This document shows, piece by piece, positions 1 through 7,328 of a DNA stretch of 64,000 bases. The translations under genes and the position numbers were made by a program. The notes under the pieces were generated by a model. It had not been told where the DNA came from and searched no databases. It saw nothing but the letters and a program-made list of their open reading frames with translations. The stretch is from NCBI GenBank assembly GCA_016178785.1, contig JACOSO010000086.1, positions 124,001-188,000 on the forward strand, given 5' to 3'. The number at the start of each line of letters is the position of its first letter. Positions within the stretch are counted from its first letter, which is position 1. Origin of the DNA: Bacteroidota bacterium (GTDB lineage: Bacteria > Bacteroidota > Bacteroidia > Cytophagales > Cyclobacteriaceae).

Positions 1-1523
1 TGAATATTGATGCTCTTAAAAAATGGTTTGACGGATTAGAAAAACGGCTCAATGAAAAGCAAAAAGTAATTGCCGCTGAAATTTTGAAGGAGATTCGAAA
101 GCGGATCGGTTTTCTGTTGGATGTCGGTTTAGATTATCTGCATCTCAATCGGCCGTTAAGAACTTTAAGTGGGGGTGAAGCGCAGCGCATCAGGCTTGCC
201 ACTCAAATCGGAACGCAGCTTGTAGGGGTGCTTTACATTTTGGATGAGCCCAGTATTGGCCTTCATGCCCGCGACAATGTAAAACTAATTAAAGCTTTGA
301 AAGACCTGCGTGACCTTGGTAATTCTGTAATTGTTGTTGAGCACGACAAAGAGATGATGCTTGAGTGCGACTACCTCATCGATATTGGCCCTGGTGCCGG
401 ACGGCACGGTGGAAATATTGTAGGTGAAGGAACGCCCAAAGAATTTTTAAAGAACAAGAGTACTACGGCAAAATATTTAAATGGCGAGCTTTCAATTAAT
501 TATTCGAAAGACCGCAGAAAAGGAACCGGTGAAAAACTTTCGTTGCTTGGAGCCACTGGTAACAATCTGAAAAACGTTGATCTCGAAATAGCTTTAGGTA
601 AGCTTACCTGTATCACAGGAGTTTCGGGAAGTGGAAAGTCAACGTTGATCCATGAAACTCTTTTCCCGATTTTAAATCAGCATTTTTTTAACTCAAGGAC
701 TGAGCCCCTAGCTTACAAAAAAGTGGATGGATTAAAACTGATCGACAAAGTGATTGAAGTTGATCAATCACCTATCGGCAGAACACCGCGATCAAACCCT
801 GCGACATACACAGGCGTTTTCACTGACATCCGCGATTTGTTCTCTCAAATGCCTGAGGCAAAAATCCGCGGGTACAAAACAGGGAGGTTTTCTTTTAATG
901 TAAAAGGAGGCCGTTGCGAAACTTGTGAAGGAGCCGGCTTGCGTTTGATCGAAATGGAATTTTTGCCTGATGTTTACGTGCCTTGTGAAACGTGCAAAGG
1001 CAAACGCTATAATCGCGAAACATTAGAGGTACGCTTCAAAGGAAAATCCATCAGCGATGTGCTCGACATGACTGTAGAGGAAGCTGTGACTTTCTTCGAA
1101 AATCAACCCAGGATTTTGCGCAAGATTGAAACGCTCAATGAAGTAGGCCTTGGATACATTTCACTCGGACAACACGCAACAACCCTTTCTGGGGGAGAAG
1201 CTCAACGCGTAAAGCTTGCAACGGAGCTCAGTAAGCGTGATACCGGAAAAACATTGTACATTTTAGATGAACCCACCACTGGCTTGCATTTTCAAGACAT
1301 CAGCCATTTGCTTGATGTCCTTCAAAAACTGGTGGACAAAGGAAACACGGTGCTTGTCATTGAACATAACATGGACGTGATCAAATCTGCTGATCATATC
1401 ATCGACCTTGGGCCTGAAGGTGGCGCGGGTGGAGGAAGGATAATTGCAACCGGAACACCCGAGCAAGTTTCCAAAAACCCTGCGAGTTATACTGGGAAGT
1501 TTTTGAAAATGGAGCTTAGTTAG
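1..1523 (+). CDS. uvrA: UvrA excinuclease subunit, C-terminal part (5' truncated by window)
   Basis: UvrA is the damage-recognition ATPase of UvrABC nucleotide excision repair. The frame is open from base 3, so the TTG at 84 is not the start; about 507 residues are present against roughly 940 in the family. Seen: ABC signature LSGGEAQR followed by [11 protein letters not shown] (end of the first ATPase), a second Walker [10 protein letters not shown], a CxxC...CxxC zinc module (CETCEGAG and [10 protein letters not shown]), and a second LSGGEAQR with [11 protein letters not shown]. The stop overlaps the convergent downstream gene by 4 bases. Identification is firm; only the N-terminal part is missing. 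Confidence 0.97.
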   Translation, partial: NIDALKKWFDGLEKRLNEKQKVIAAEILKEIRKRIGFLLDVGLDYLHLNRPLRTLSGGEAQRIRLATQIGTQLVGVLYILDEPSIGLHARDNVKLIKALKDLRDLGNSVIVVEHDKEMMLECDYLIDIGPGAGRHGGNIVGEGTPKEFLKNKSTTAKYLNGELSINYSKDRRKGTGEKLSLLGATGNNLKNVDLEIALGKLTCITGVSGSGKSTLIHETLFPILNQHFFNSRTEPLAYKKVDGLKLIDKVIEVDQSPIGRTPRSNPATYTGVFTDIRDLFSQMPEAKIRGYKTGRFSFNVKGGRCETCEGAGLRLIEMEFLPDVYVPCETCKGKRYNRETLEVRFKGKSISDVLDMTVEEAVTFFENQPRILRKIETLNEVGLGYISLGQHATTLSGGEAQRVKLATELSKRDTGKTLYILDEPTTGLHFQDISHLLDVLQKLVDKGNTVLVIEHNMDVIKSADHIIDLGPEGGAGGGRIIATGTPEQVSKNPASYTGKFLKMELS

Positions 1524-1960
1524 TCTCTTCTCAGTCTTGGTGGCCTTCCGGAAGCAAGTGCATGAAGTAGCACGGCATCAAATTTTTTCTGTTGCTTGTC
1601 ATTGCAGAGTGCTCGCACTTTTTTAAAATGTTCGTAGAGGCTCATCTCAAATTCAGCTTGCTTTTTCCCAATAGCATCGACAATGACTTGGCTGCTTGAA
1701 CCAATAACTTCGTAATTCAAAAGTTGTTTTCGTAAATCGGTAATGTCGCCCTCTAAAGGATCGGCAATCAGACGATGCTCGTGAATTAGTTCGCGATAAG
1801 CTTCCATTTGAGAATCAGTCAGCTGAAGTTCTTTCCTTAAAATATCTTCTGGCCTGGGTGGATGCTTGCGCGGACCAAACCATTGCCAACTTATCGTCAA
1901 TACGTTAATTACTACGAGTCCTGCAATGATGTATTGATATGCTTTGATCTGTTTGTCCAT
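1520..1960 (-). CDS. Membrane-anchored CpxP/Spy/CnrX-like periplasmic sensor
   Basis: 146 residues: an N-terminal membrane anchor (about 9-27), then a helical, charged periplasmic part with the LTxxQ motif (LTDSQMEAY, about residue 47) typical of CpxP, Spy and heavy-metal sensor proteins such as CnrX. Family members bind metals or chaperone envelope proteins. Histidines in IHEHR and a cysteine in RALCND could be ligands; this is inference. Last of three genes reading sigma factor - small membrane protein - this gene, with 2 bases between it and its neighbour. Its stop overlaps the convergent uvrA stop. Confidence 0.8.
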   Translation of the reverse strand: MDKQIKAYQYIIAGLVVINVLTISWQWFGPRKHPPRPEDILRKELQLTDSQMEAYRELIHEHRLIADPLEGDITDLRKQLLNYEVIGSSSQVIVDAIGKKQAEFEMSLYEHFKKVRALCNDKQQKKFDAVLLHALASGRPPRLRRD

Positions 1961-1962
1961 GA

Positions 1963-2259
1963 TTATTGATTTGAATAAACAGAAGTAGAATTGAATTGAT
2001 AGAATGAAGCCAATTGGTCACTCATATTTTCAGTTCCTGACCGAAGTGAGGAAGAGAGGAAAAATGCTGTGTTAATGATTAGAATCAGAAAACAAACTAC
2101 GCGCAGTGAAACAGGAATTAGCTGAATGAACGAATCTGAGGGCTTCCACTCCATCCTTGCCTTCACTCGCGTGTAAAAAAAAGGCTTTGGCGAAACAGGT
2201 TTGATGTATCTGTTTGCATCTAAGGTTTCTTCAATTCGTTTTTGAATGTCCTTTTCCAT
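1963..2259 (-). CDS. Small single-pass membrane protein, candidate anti-sigma factor
   Basis: 98 residues starting at the ATG at 2259, two bases after the sigma stop; an upstream in-frame TTG at 2265 would overlap the sigma gene and is less likely. Seen: a charged cytoplasmic N-terminal half (about 1-50), one membrane segment (about residues 50-68, LRVVCFLILIINTAFFL), and a short polar tail. I recognise no named domain. Its size, topology and position directly after an ECF sigma gene fit an anti-sigma role such as that of CnrY. That function is inferred from context only. Confidence 0.7.
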   Translation of the reverse strand: MEKDIQKRIEETLDANRYIKPVSPKPFFYTRVKARMEWKPSDSFIQLIPVSLRVVCFLILIINTAFFLSSSLRSGTENMSDQLASFYQFNSTSVYSNQ

Positions 2260-2261
2260 TA

Positions 2262-2876
2262 TCAAAGGTTTTTATAATAGTCGGCTAAATACTTTCTCAA
2301 GTTGCTTGTAGCCCGATGTACGAGTGACTCAATTGCTGAAATCGAGTTATTCATGATCTGAGCTGTCTCATCATAACTGTGTCCGTCAATTTTGTGAAGT
2401 GTAAAGGCAGTTCGCTGTGTTGTGGGCAATCGATCCAACGCTTTGAACAAAGCTTCACTGGTTTGTTTGTTTTCTAGAGCAACACCGGGATGATCGTAAC
2501 TTACAGCTTCAAATTTTGGCGATAAATCATCGCCCCACAACGAATACAAAGCTCCCCATCTCTTTTTTCTGTTTTGCTTTCGCAAAAACTCGAGTGTCTT
2601 CGTAACTGCAATCCTATGAATCCAGGTTGAAAGCGAAGATTCCTTTCTAAAGCTTTCGATCGATTGATAAATCGAAATGAAAACCTCTTGCGTCACATCG
2701 TCAGCGTATTCTTCTGACCGCAGAAAACTAATCACGGTGTTGTAAATTTTATTTTCATACAGATGGACTAGATGCCGAAACGCTATTTCGTTTTTTTCAA
2801 CCAATAACCCGATGAGTTGTTCCTCGCTCAAGGACTTTCTTTTCGGGAATTTAACCAGGATACTCATGATTTTCAT
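2262..2876 (-). CDS. ECF-type RNA polymerase sigma factor
   Basis: 204 residues. Region 2 (about 27-95) includes the core-binding stretch EYADDVTQEVFISIYQS and the -10 recognition part ESSLSTWIHRIAV; region 4 (about 140-200) carries the helix-turn-helix DGHSYDETAQIMNNSISAIESLVHR. ECF factors read out extracytoplasmic signals. The ATGs at 2876 and 2867 both lie inside a 36-bp element found again at 38188-38223, so the start is uncertain by three codons. Heads the cassette with the small membrane protein and the CpxP/CnrX-like protein, and is divergent from the YHYH gene. Confidence 0.93.
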   Translation of the reverse strand: MKIMSILVKFPKRKSLSEEQLIGLLVEKNEIAFRHLVHLYENKIYNTVISFLRSEEYADDVTQEVFISIYQSIESFRKESSLSTWIHRIAVTKTLEFLRKQNRKKRWGALYSLWGDDLSPKFEAVSYDHPGVALENKQTSEALFKALDRLPTTQRTAFTLHKIDGHSYDETAQIMNNSISAIESLVHRATSNLRKYLADYYKNL

Positions 2877-2889
2877 GATTCCCCTGATT
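2854..2889 (-). repeat. 36-bp element with 9-nt period, copy A
   Basis: On the minus strand this reads three units of AATCA plus four variable bases, followed by (T)ATCCTGGT. It has the same length, phase and ending as the copy at 38188-38223. It covers both candidate start codons of the ECF sigma gene. Function unknown. Confidence 0.6.
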
Positions 2890-3021
2890 CAATTGCTAGC
2901 TCTAATCATTAGATGCTCTTTCGGGGAATATCTTGCGGTTAAAAATTATTTCTAGAAAAAATTTTAAGCCTGCCCGCAAGTTTTAAGAACATTTAGTCAT
3001 CTAAATAAGAAACCAATAAAT

Positions 3022-3765
3022 ATGACGAGTGTAAAAATTATTATTCGCCTTTCTGTTTTAGCGATTCTGACTTTGTTCAGTTGCACCAAATCTAGCGTTA
3101 CCCCATCTACTTCTACCGTTCCTGATGTTTATAAGAAAATTTATGGCGTCACTGATGTTTATGTCGATGGCGATTATATCGTTATTAAATCAACGGGATT
3201 GCCAGACCATAAAAGCCCCTATTATCAGAGTACACAGTGGAGCAATCTGTATGAAGCCTATAATGGCACGAATGCTAATTGGAGTCAGAACCCTAATAAG
3301 ATTTCATCTTTCACGTATACATTCAAAATTCCGAAAAACCCTGCAGTTGCATCATCACATGCTGCAACTCCGCTTGGCGCGATTGGTGTTTCTTTGAATG
3401 GCGTTCCGTTTTATAATCAATATGCAGGACCAAATCAGCCTTTAACTAACGAAATCAACTCATTCGATCAATACGATGGGCATCCTCAACAGCAAGGAGC
3501 CTATCATTATCACGCTGAGCCATTTTATTTGACTGCACAAAAAGGGGAATCGAGTTTGCTTGGATTTCTGTTGGATGGGTTCCCCGTTTACGGGCCATTC
3601 GAAAACGGAACTGCGATTTCCAACTCCAACCTTGACGCTTATCACGGGCATACGGCAGCTACAGCCGATTATCCTTCGGGCATTTATCATTATCACACCA
3701 CAAGCGCAGCACCTTATATCAACGGCAACGGATTTTATGGAACGCCCGGAACAGTTTCTCAGTAG
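3022..3765 (+). CDS. YHYH-domain lipoprotein
   Basis: 247 residues. A lipoprotein signal ends LTLFSC (Cys21). The YHYH domain is recognised by two YHYH motifs (about 161-164 and 222-225), HGH (208-210) and the stretch GFLLDGFPVYGP. The clustered His residues suggest metal binding; the biochemical role of the family is not established to my knowledge. The next gene starts inside this one, with a 29-base overlap, and a Sco copper chaperone follows, which supports a link to copper or redox handling in the envelope. Divergent from the ECF sigma cassette. Confidence 0.88.
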   Translation: MTSVKIIIRLSVLAILTLFSCTKSSVTPSTSTVPDVYKKIYGVTDVYVDGDYIVIKSTGLPDHKSPYYQSTQWSNLYEAYNGTNANWSQNPNKISSFTYTFKIPKNPAVASSHAATPLGAIGVSLNGVPFYNQYAGPNQPLTNEINSFDQYDGHPQQQGAYHYHAEPFYLTAQKGESSLLGFLLDGFPVYGPFENGTAISNSNLDAYHGHTAATADYPSGIYHYHTTSAAPYINGNGFYGTPGTVSQ

Positions 3766-4315
3766 TATTTTATTTTTTTTACTCTTTCTAAATTCTTGTT
3801 CGGATGGAAAAGCAAGTTTGAGATTTGCTAATCGTGATCAAGTTGTAGTGAAACATTCCAGTGGGATTGTTTATGTAAATGACTCCATCTTCACGGGAGT
3901 TCTATACTCTCTCTTTCAGGATCAACAAGACACGCTCGAGCTTTCTTCGTTTTTGAATGGCCGTGAACATGGAGCCTGGAAGCAATTCCATCCCAACGGT
4001 GCGATTAAAGAGATACGCTACTTTGAAAACGGAAAAAAACAAGGAGAATACACGGGTTGGTGGGAACGCGGGTCAAAAAAATTTATTTTTCATTTCGAAG
4101 ATGATGAATACAGCGGCACTTGCTACGAATGGGATGAAAACGGGCAACTCGCACACGAAGCGAATTATATCAATGGCCACGAAGAAGGATTGCAGCGGGC
4201 TTGGTACGCCAACGGAAAAATAAAATCGAACTATATCATCGTCAATGGAAGGAGATTTGGATTGCTCGGCACAAAAAATTGTAAAAATGTTTCGGATAGG
4301 GTTTTTAATCGTTAG
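3737..4315 (+). CDS. MORN-repeat (YwqK-like) lipoprotein
   Basis: The chosen ATG at 3737 gives 192 residues with a lipoprotein signal ending FLNSC (Cys21); longer reading upstream runs through the YHYH gene in another frame and lacks a signal. From about residue 70 there are repeated MORN/YwqK-type units: GREHGAWKQFHPNG, GKKQGEYTGWW, EYSGTCYEWDENG, GHEEGLQRAWYANG. Databases often name this family 'YwqK antitoxin', but no toxin partner is visible, so that name is not adopted. It overlaps the upstream YHYH gene and the downstream Sco gene by 29 bases each, implying coupled translation. Confidence 0.8.
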   Translation: MERPEQFLSSILFFLLFLNSCSDGKASLRFANRDQVVVKHSSGIVYVNDSIFTGVLYSLFQDQQDTLELSSFLNGREHGAWKQFHPNGAIKEIRYFENGKKQGEYTGWWERGSKKFIFHFEDDEYSGTCYEWDENGQLAHEANYINGHEEGLQRAWYANGKIKSNYIIVNGRRFGLLGTKNCKNVSDRVFNR

Positions 4316-4913
4316 TGTACTGTTGTTTTCATGCAGTGACAATCATCATTTGCCATACTACAACTCACCAGATTTCTCCCCCCAATTTCTTTCTGAAAGA
4401 GAAGCAGGGATTAAGATTGATCATCTGATCAATGATTTTTCGTTTACAGATCAGCATAACCGGTGGTTCTCTCAAAAAGAAATTGAAGGGAAAATTCATG
4501 TAGCAAATTTTTTCTTCACGAGTTGTGGATTGATTTGTCCGAAGATGACCAATAACATGAAGTTGGTCCAGCAGGAATTCAAAAATGACATTAACGTAGC
4601 AATTCTTTCATTTAGCGTTACTCCGTGGATTGATAGTGCTACCAAACTAAACGAGTATGCTAGCTTAAATGAAATAACCTCGTCTAATTGGCATTTACTG
4701 ACAGGCAACAAAGCATTGATCTATCAATTGGCACGGCAATCTTATTTTGCTGAAGAGGAATTAGGGTTCACCAAAGACAGCACCGAATTTTTGCACACCG
4801 AACATTTTTTGCTGGTTGATAAGAGCAAACGCATTCGCGGAATTTATAATGGCACACTCGAATTAGATGTGCACCAGTTAATTGAAGATATTAAAATCCT
4901 GAAGGAGGAATGA
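4287..4913 (+). CDS. SCO1/SenC family copper chaperone lipoprotein
   Basis: 208 residues from the ATG at 4287; an in-frame ATG at 4245 would place 14 extra residues before the signal and is rejected. Lipoprotein signal ends LLFSC (Cys16). The thioredoxin fold carries the Sco metal site CxxxC (TSCGLICPKM, Cys80/Cys84) and the distal His (FLHTEH, His170). Sco proteins deliver copper to cytochrome oxidase CuA or act as thiol-disulfide reductases at the membrane. No oxidase genes are in the window. Third gene of the YHYH-MORN-Sco cassette. Confidence 0.92.
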   Translation: MFRIGFLIVSVLLFSCSDNHHLPYYNSPDFSPQFLSEREAGIKIDHLINDFSFTDQHNRWFSQKEIEGKIHVANFFFTSCGLICPKMTNNMKLVQQEFKNDINVAILSFSVTPWIDSATKLNEYASLNEITSSNWHLLTGNKALIYQLARQSYFAEEELGFTKDSTEFLHTEHFLLVDKSKRIRGIYNGTLELDVHQLIEDIKILKEE

Positions 4914-5012
4914 TTCTTACCGCATGGTGAGGTATTTTGATGTAATTCACTCAATTTTTCTTATCCCGCATCTAAAATCTTCGTACTGAATAGTTCTAAA
5001 CAAACTAATTAT

Positions 5013-6101
5013 ATGAAGCCCCAATCAAAATTACTTTCATCCATGCTGCTTGTATCATTGACTATTGGTCAATGCTTGGCGCAAGTCACAACTCCTCGTA
5101 CACCGAGTCCTGCTGCGGTGGCATCACAAACTATTGGCATTTCTACTATCACGATTAAATACTCAAGACCATCTGTGAAAAACAGAAAGGTATGGGGCGA
5201 ACTCGTGCCCTATGGTTGGAATGTGCAGGGATTTGGCGCTGGCAATTCTGCTCCCTGGCGCGCAGGTGCAAATGAAAACACAACAGTTACATTTTCTCAT
5301 GACGCAAAAGTGGAGGGCAATAATATTCCCGCGGGAACTTACGCATTGTTCTTTGTTATCAACCAAGACAACAGTGGCGAAGTGATCCTGTCAAAAAACA
5401 GCAGATCATGGGGAAGTTTTTTCTACAATCAATCCGAAGATCAAATGAGGGCAAAAATTCAACTAAGAGACAACTCTTATTCTACCGAATTGCTGACGTA
5501 TGATTTCATCAACCTTACCAAAAATTCTGCTGAGTTGGTTTTGAATTGGGAGAAAAAACAATTCCCGGTAAAAATTGAATTTGCTGTTGACGATATAGTT
5601 ATGGCCAATGCGAAAGAAGAGTTGAGAGGAACTACGGGATTTACTCCTCAAGGATTTATCAGCGCAGCAAGATATTCTCTCAGCAACAACATTGACCTTG
5701 AACAGGGATTAAAATGGATTGACCAGGCGCTTGCGCAAGGCCCAACCAATTTTAACGCTTTAAACGTCAAGTCAGGAATACTTACAAAAATGGGGAAGAC
5801 TGCAGAAGCCGATAAAATGATGAAAGATGCAATGGCAAGCGCTTCCGAAACCGAAATTAATGCTTATGGATACCAGCTGCTAGGCAATGGCCAACATGAT
5901 AAAGCAATCCAAATATTTGTGACCAACACCGAACGGTTTCCAAAAAGCCCCAATGCGTGGGATAGTTTAGGTGAAGGCTACGCCACCAAAGGAGATAAAG
6001 AAAATGCGATCAAGAGTTTCAAAAAATCGTTAAGCCTTAATCCACCCGCTAATGTGAAAGCGAATTCTGAAAAATTCCTGAAGCAATTTGGAGCTATTTA
6101 A
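5013..6101 (+). CDS. Secreted DUF2911 protein with C-terminal TPR repeats
   Basis: 362 residues with a cleavable signal (GQCLAQ, cut near residue 23). Residues about 28-170 match DUF2911: TIKYSRPSVKNRKVWGELVPYG, APWRAGANE, IPAGTYALFF and a SRSWGSFFY stretch. From about residue 215 there are tetratricopeptide-like helices, ending in LGEGYATKGDKENAIKSFKKS. Function of DUF2911 is unknown; it is common in Bacteroidota, and TPRs suggest protein binding. Monocistronic by layout, followed by an inverted repeat at 6117-6179. Confidence 0.88.
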   Translation: MKPQSKLLSSMLLVSLTIGQCLAQVTTPRTPSPAAVASQTIGISTITIKYSRPSVKNRKVWGELVPYGWNVQGFGAGNSAPWRAGANENTTVTFSHDAKVEGNNIPAGTYALFFVINQDNSGEVILSKNSRSWGSFFYNQSEDQMRAKIQLRDNSYSTELLTYDFINLTKNSAELVLNWEKKQFPVKIEFAVDDIVMANAKEELRGTTGFTPQGFISAARYSLSNNIDLEQGLKWIDQALAQGPTNFNALNVKSGILTKMGKTAEADKMMKDAMASASETEINAYGYQLLGNGQHDKAIQIFVTNTERFPKSPNAWDSLGEGYATKGDKENAIKSFKKSLSLNPPANVKANSEKFLKQFGAI

Positions 6102-6116
6102 TTTGATAGTTAGATG

Positions 6117-6179
6117 ATTTGAAAATTTGAAGATGGTTTTCTCCTGATTCTCGAATTAGGTCATCTCAAATTTTCAAAT
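6117..6179. repeat. Inverted repeat, convergent-gene hairpin (short-period units)
   Basis: Perfect 14-bp arms (6117-6130 and 6166-6179, consisting of ATTTGAA/AATTTGA-type units), extended by 4 bp (GATG/CATC) after a one-base bulge. It lies between two convergent genes and overlaps the end of the DUF1905 gene, so it may stop transcription from both sides. Similar in design to four other intergenic hairpins in this window. Confidence 0.6.
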
Positions 6180-6680
6180 TGTCTTTCGATTGGCGCGCAT
6201 CATTTCGGAAAATCCCTGTTTCTTAGAAAAAGCGGTAAGAGCCATAACAATGCGTTTGGTTTTGGTTTGCATAGTCTTCGCATCATCGATCCATTTGCTA
6301 TAATACCTTTGATGCGAGCCGGGAAGGCTTTTGAAAAATTTCATTGCCAAAGGGTCTTCTTTCAGGCAAGCCATAAAATCAGCTGAGGGAGTGATTTGGC
6401 GATTGTCCAGTTCCATTTCAACAGTGAGCTTATCTCCCATTTTCTTTCCAATCGCTTTACGAATTTTTCCGTTGAGGGGAATTATGAATCCGCCTTCGCC
6501 CATAGGCAACAATGCTAATTTTTCAAATGAAAACTGATCAAATTTGCCTTTAACACGGTAAGAAACTTTCACACCCGGATTTATTTTCTTAGCGTGAGCC
6601 GGACTGATCTCAATGTACGTCCAGCCGGTTTTCTCTCCTTGCTTATCGAATTTTAAAATTATGGTACTGAACTTGATCAT
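6174..6680 (-). CDS. DUF1905 / YdeI-type protein
   Basis: 168 residues from the ATG at 6680; 23 upstream in-frame residues are AT-rich and not family-like. Residues about 1-90 match DUF1905 (GWTYIEISPAHAKKI, GEGGFIIPLNGKIRKAIG, GDKLTVEMELD). The C-terminal half matches the YdeI/OmpD-associated family (FKSLPGSHQRYYSKWIDDAKTMQTKTKRI). These families have been linked to bacteriocin protection, but the mechanism is unclear. A divergent paralogue starts 61 bases away at 6741. Confidence 0.82.
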   Translation of the reverse strand: MIKFSTIILKFDKQGEKTGWTYIEISPAHAKKINPGVKVSYRVKGKFDQFSFEKLALLPMGEGGFIIPLNGKIRKAIGKKMGDKLTVEMELDNRQITPSADFMACLKEDPLAMKFFKSLPGSHQRYYSKWIDDAKTMQTKTKRIVMALTAFSKKQGFSEMMRANRKTI

Positions 6681-6740
6681 TTCCAAATTTACTATGTAAA
6701 TAAAAATCGAATGATATTTTTGTAGAGCTAAAATGGCGAA

Positions 6741-7223
6741 ATGAAACATTCATTCAAATCAAAAATTTACAAAACAGGAATTAATTGGTGCGTGGATGTT
6801 CCCATCGAGATTTCGCAAAAAATGAAAGCTCATAAGGGATATATTAAAATAAAAGGGCGAATAAATAAGTTTGACTTTACTAAAAACCTGGTGCCAGTCA
6901 AGAACTCACCATACAGGCTTTTTGTAAATAAGGAGATGATGAAGGGTGGTAAAACAGCGGTGGGTGAAACAGCAACATTTGTAATTGAGCAAGACCTTGT
7001 CAGGGTGGTTAAAGAATACCCTACCCCCAATTTACTTCTCAAAGCCCTTGACAAGAATAAACTTGTATCAGACTTTAATAATTTAACACCTTCTCGAAAA
7101 AAGGATATTCTCAAGTATCTGAATAATGCAAAGACTGTAGAAACGGCCGTTAAGAATATTAATAGTCCAATTAAAGAAACAGGAGAAGAATATAAGAATA
7201 CCCTAACCCAACGAATATACTAA
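6741..7223 (+). CDS. DUF1905 / YdeI-type protein, divergent paralogue
   Basis: 160 residues with the same two-part plan as its divergent neighbour: a DUF1905 beta-barrel part (INWCVDVPIEISQKM, GETATFVIEQD) and a YdeI-like C-terminal part (NNLTPSRKKDILKYLNNAKTVETAVKNI). The two proteins differ clearly in sequence, so the duplication is not recent, or they were brought together independently. The sequence is AT-richer than its neighbours. The substrate or ligand is unknown. Confidence 0.75.
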   Translation: MKHSFKSKIYKTGINWCVDVPIEISQKMKAHKGYIKIKGRINKFDFTKNLVPVKNSPYRLFVNKEMMKGGKTAVGETATFVIEQDLVRVVKEYPTPNLLLKALDKNKLVSDFNNLTPSRKKDILKYLNNAKTVETAVKNINSPIKETGEEYKNTLTQRIY

Positions 7224-7328
7224 TGTGAGCAAGAAAATTGCCAGTCAGTCATTTTTCAGTTTCATTTGCAAAGAAAACTTTGCGCCTTAAAATTCCGTTA
7301 AGTCTTTACTTATACAGTTCAGAAAACT

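Noticed and set aside
1263..1466. Minus-strand open frame inside uvrA
   Set aside because: Lies wholly in a strongly conserved coding gene on the other strand; its translation has no family features.
3560..3736. Upstream extension of the MORN gene
   Set aside because: The frame is open by chance through the YHYH gene; the lipoprotein signal begins only at 3737.
3737..4315. Naming the MORN lipoprotein an antitoxin
   Set aside because: YwqK-type names are inherited; no toxin gene is adjacent and the protein is exported.
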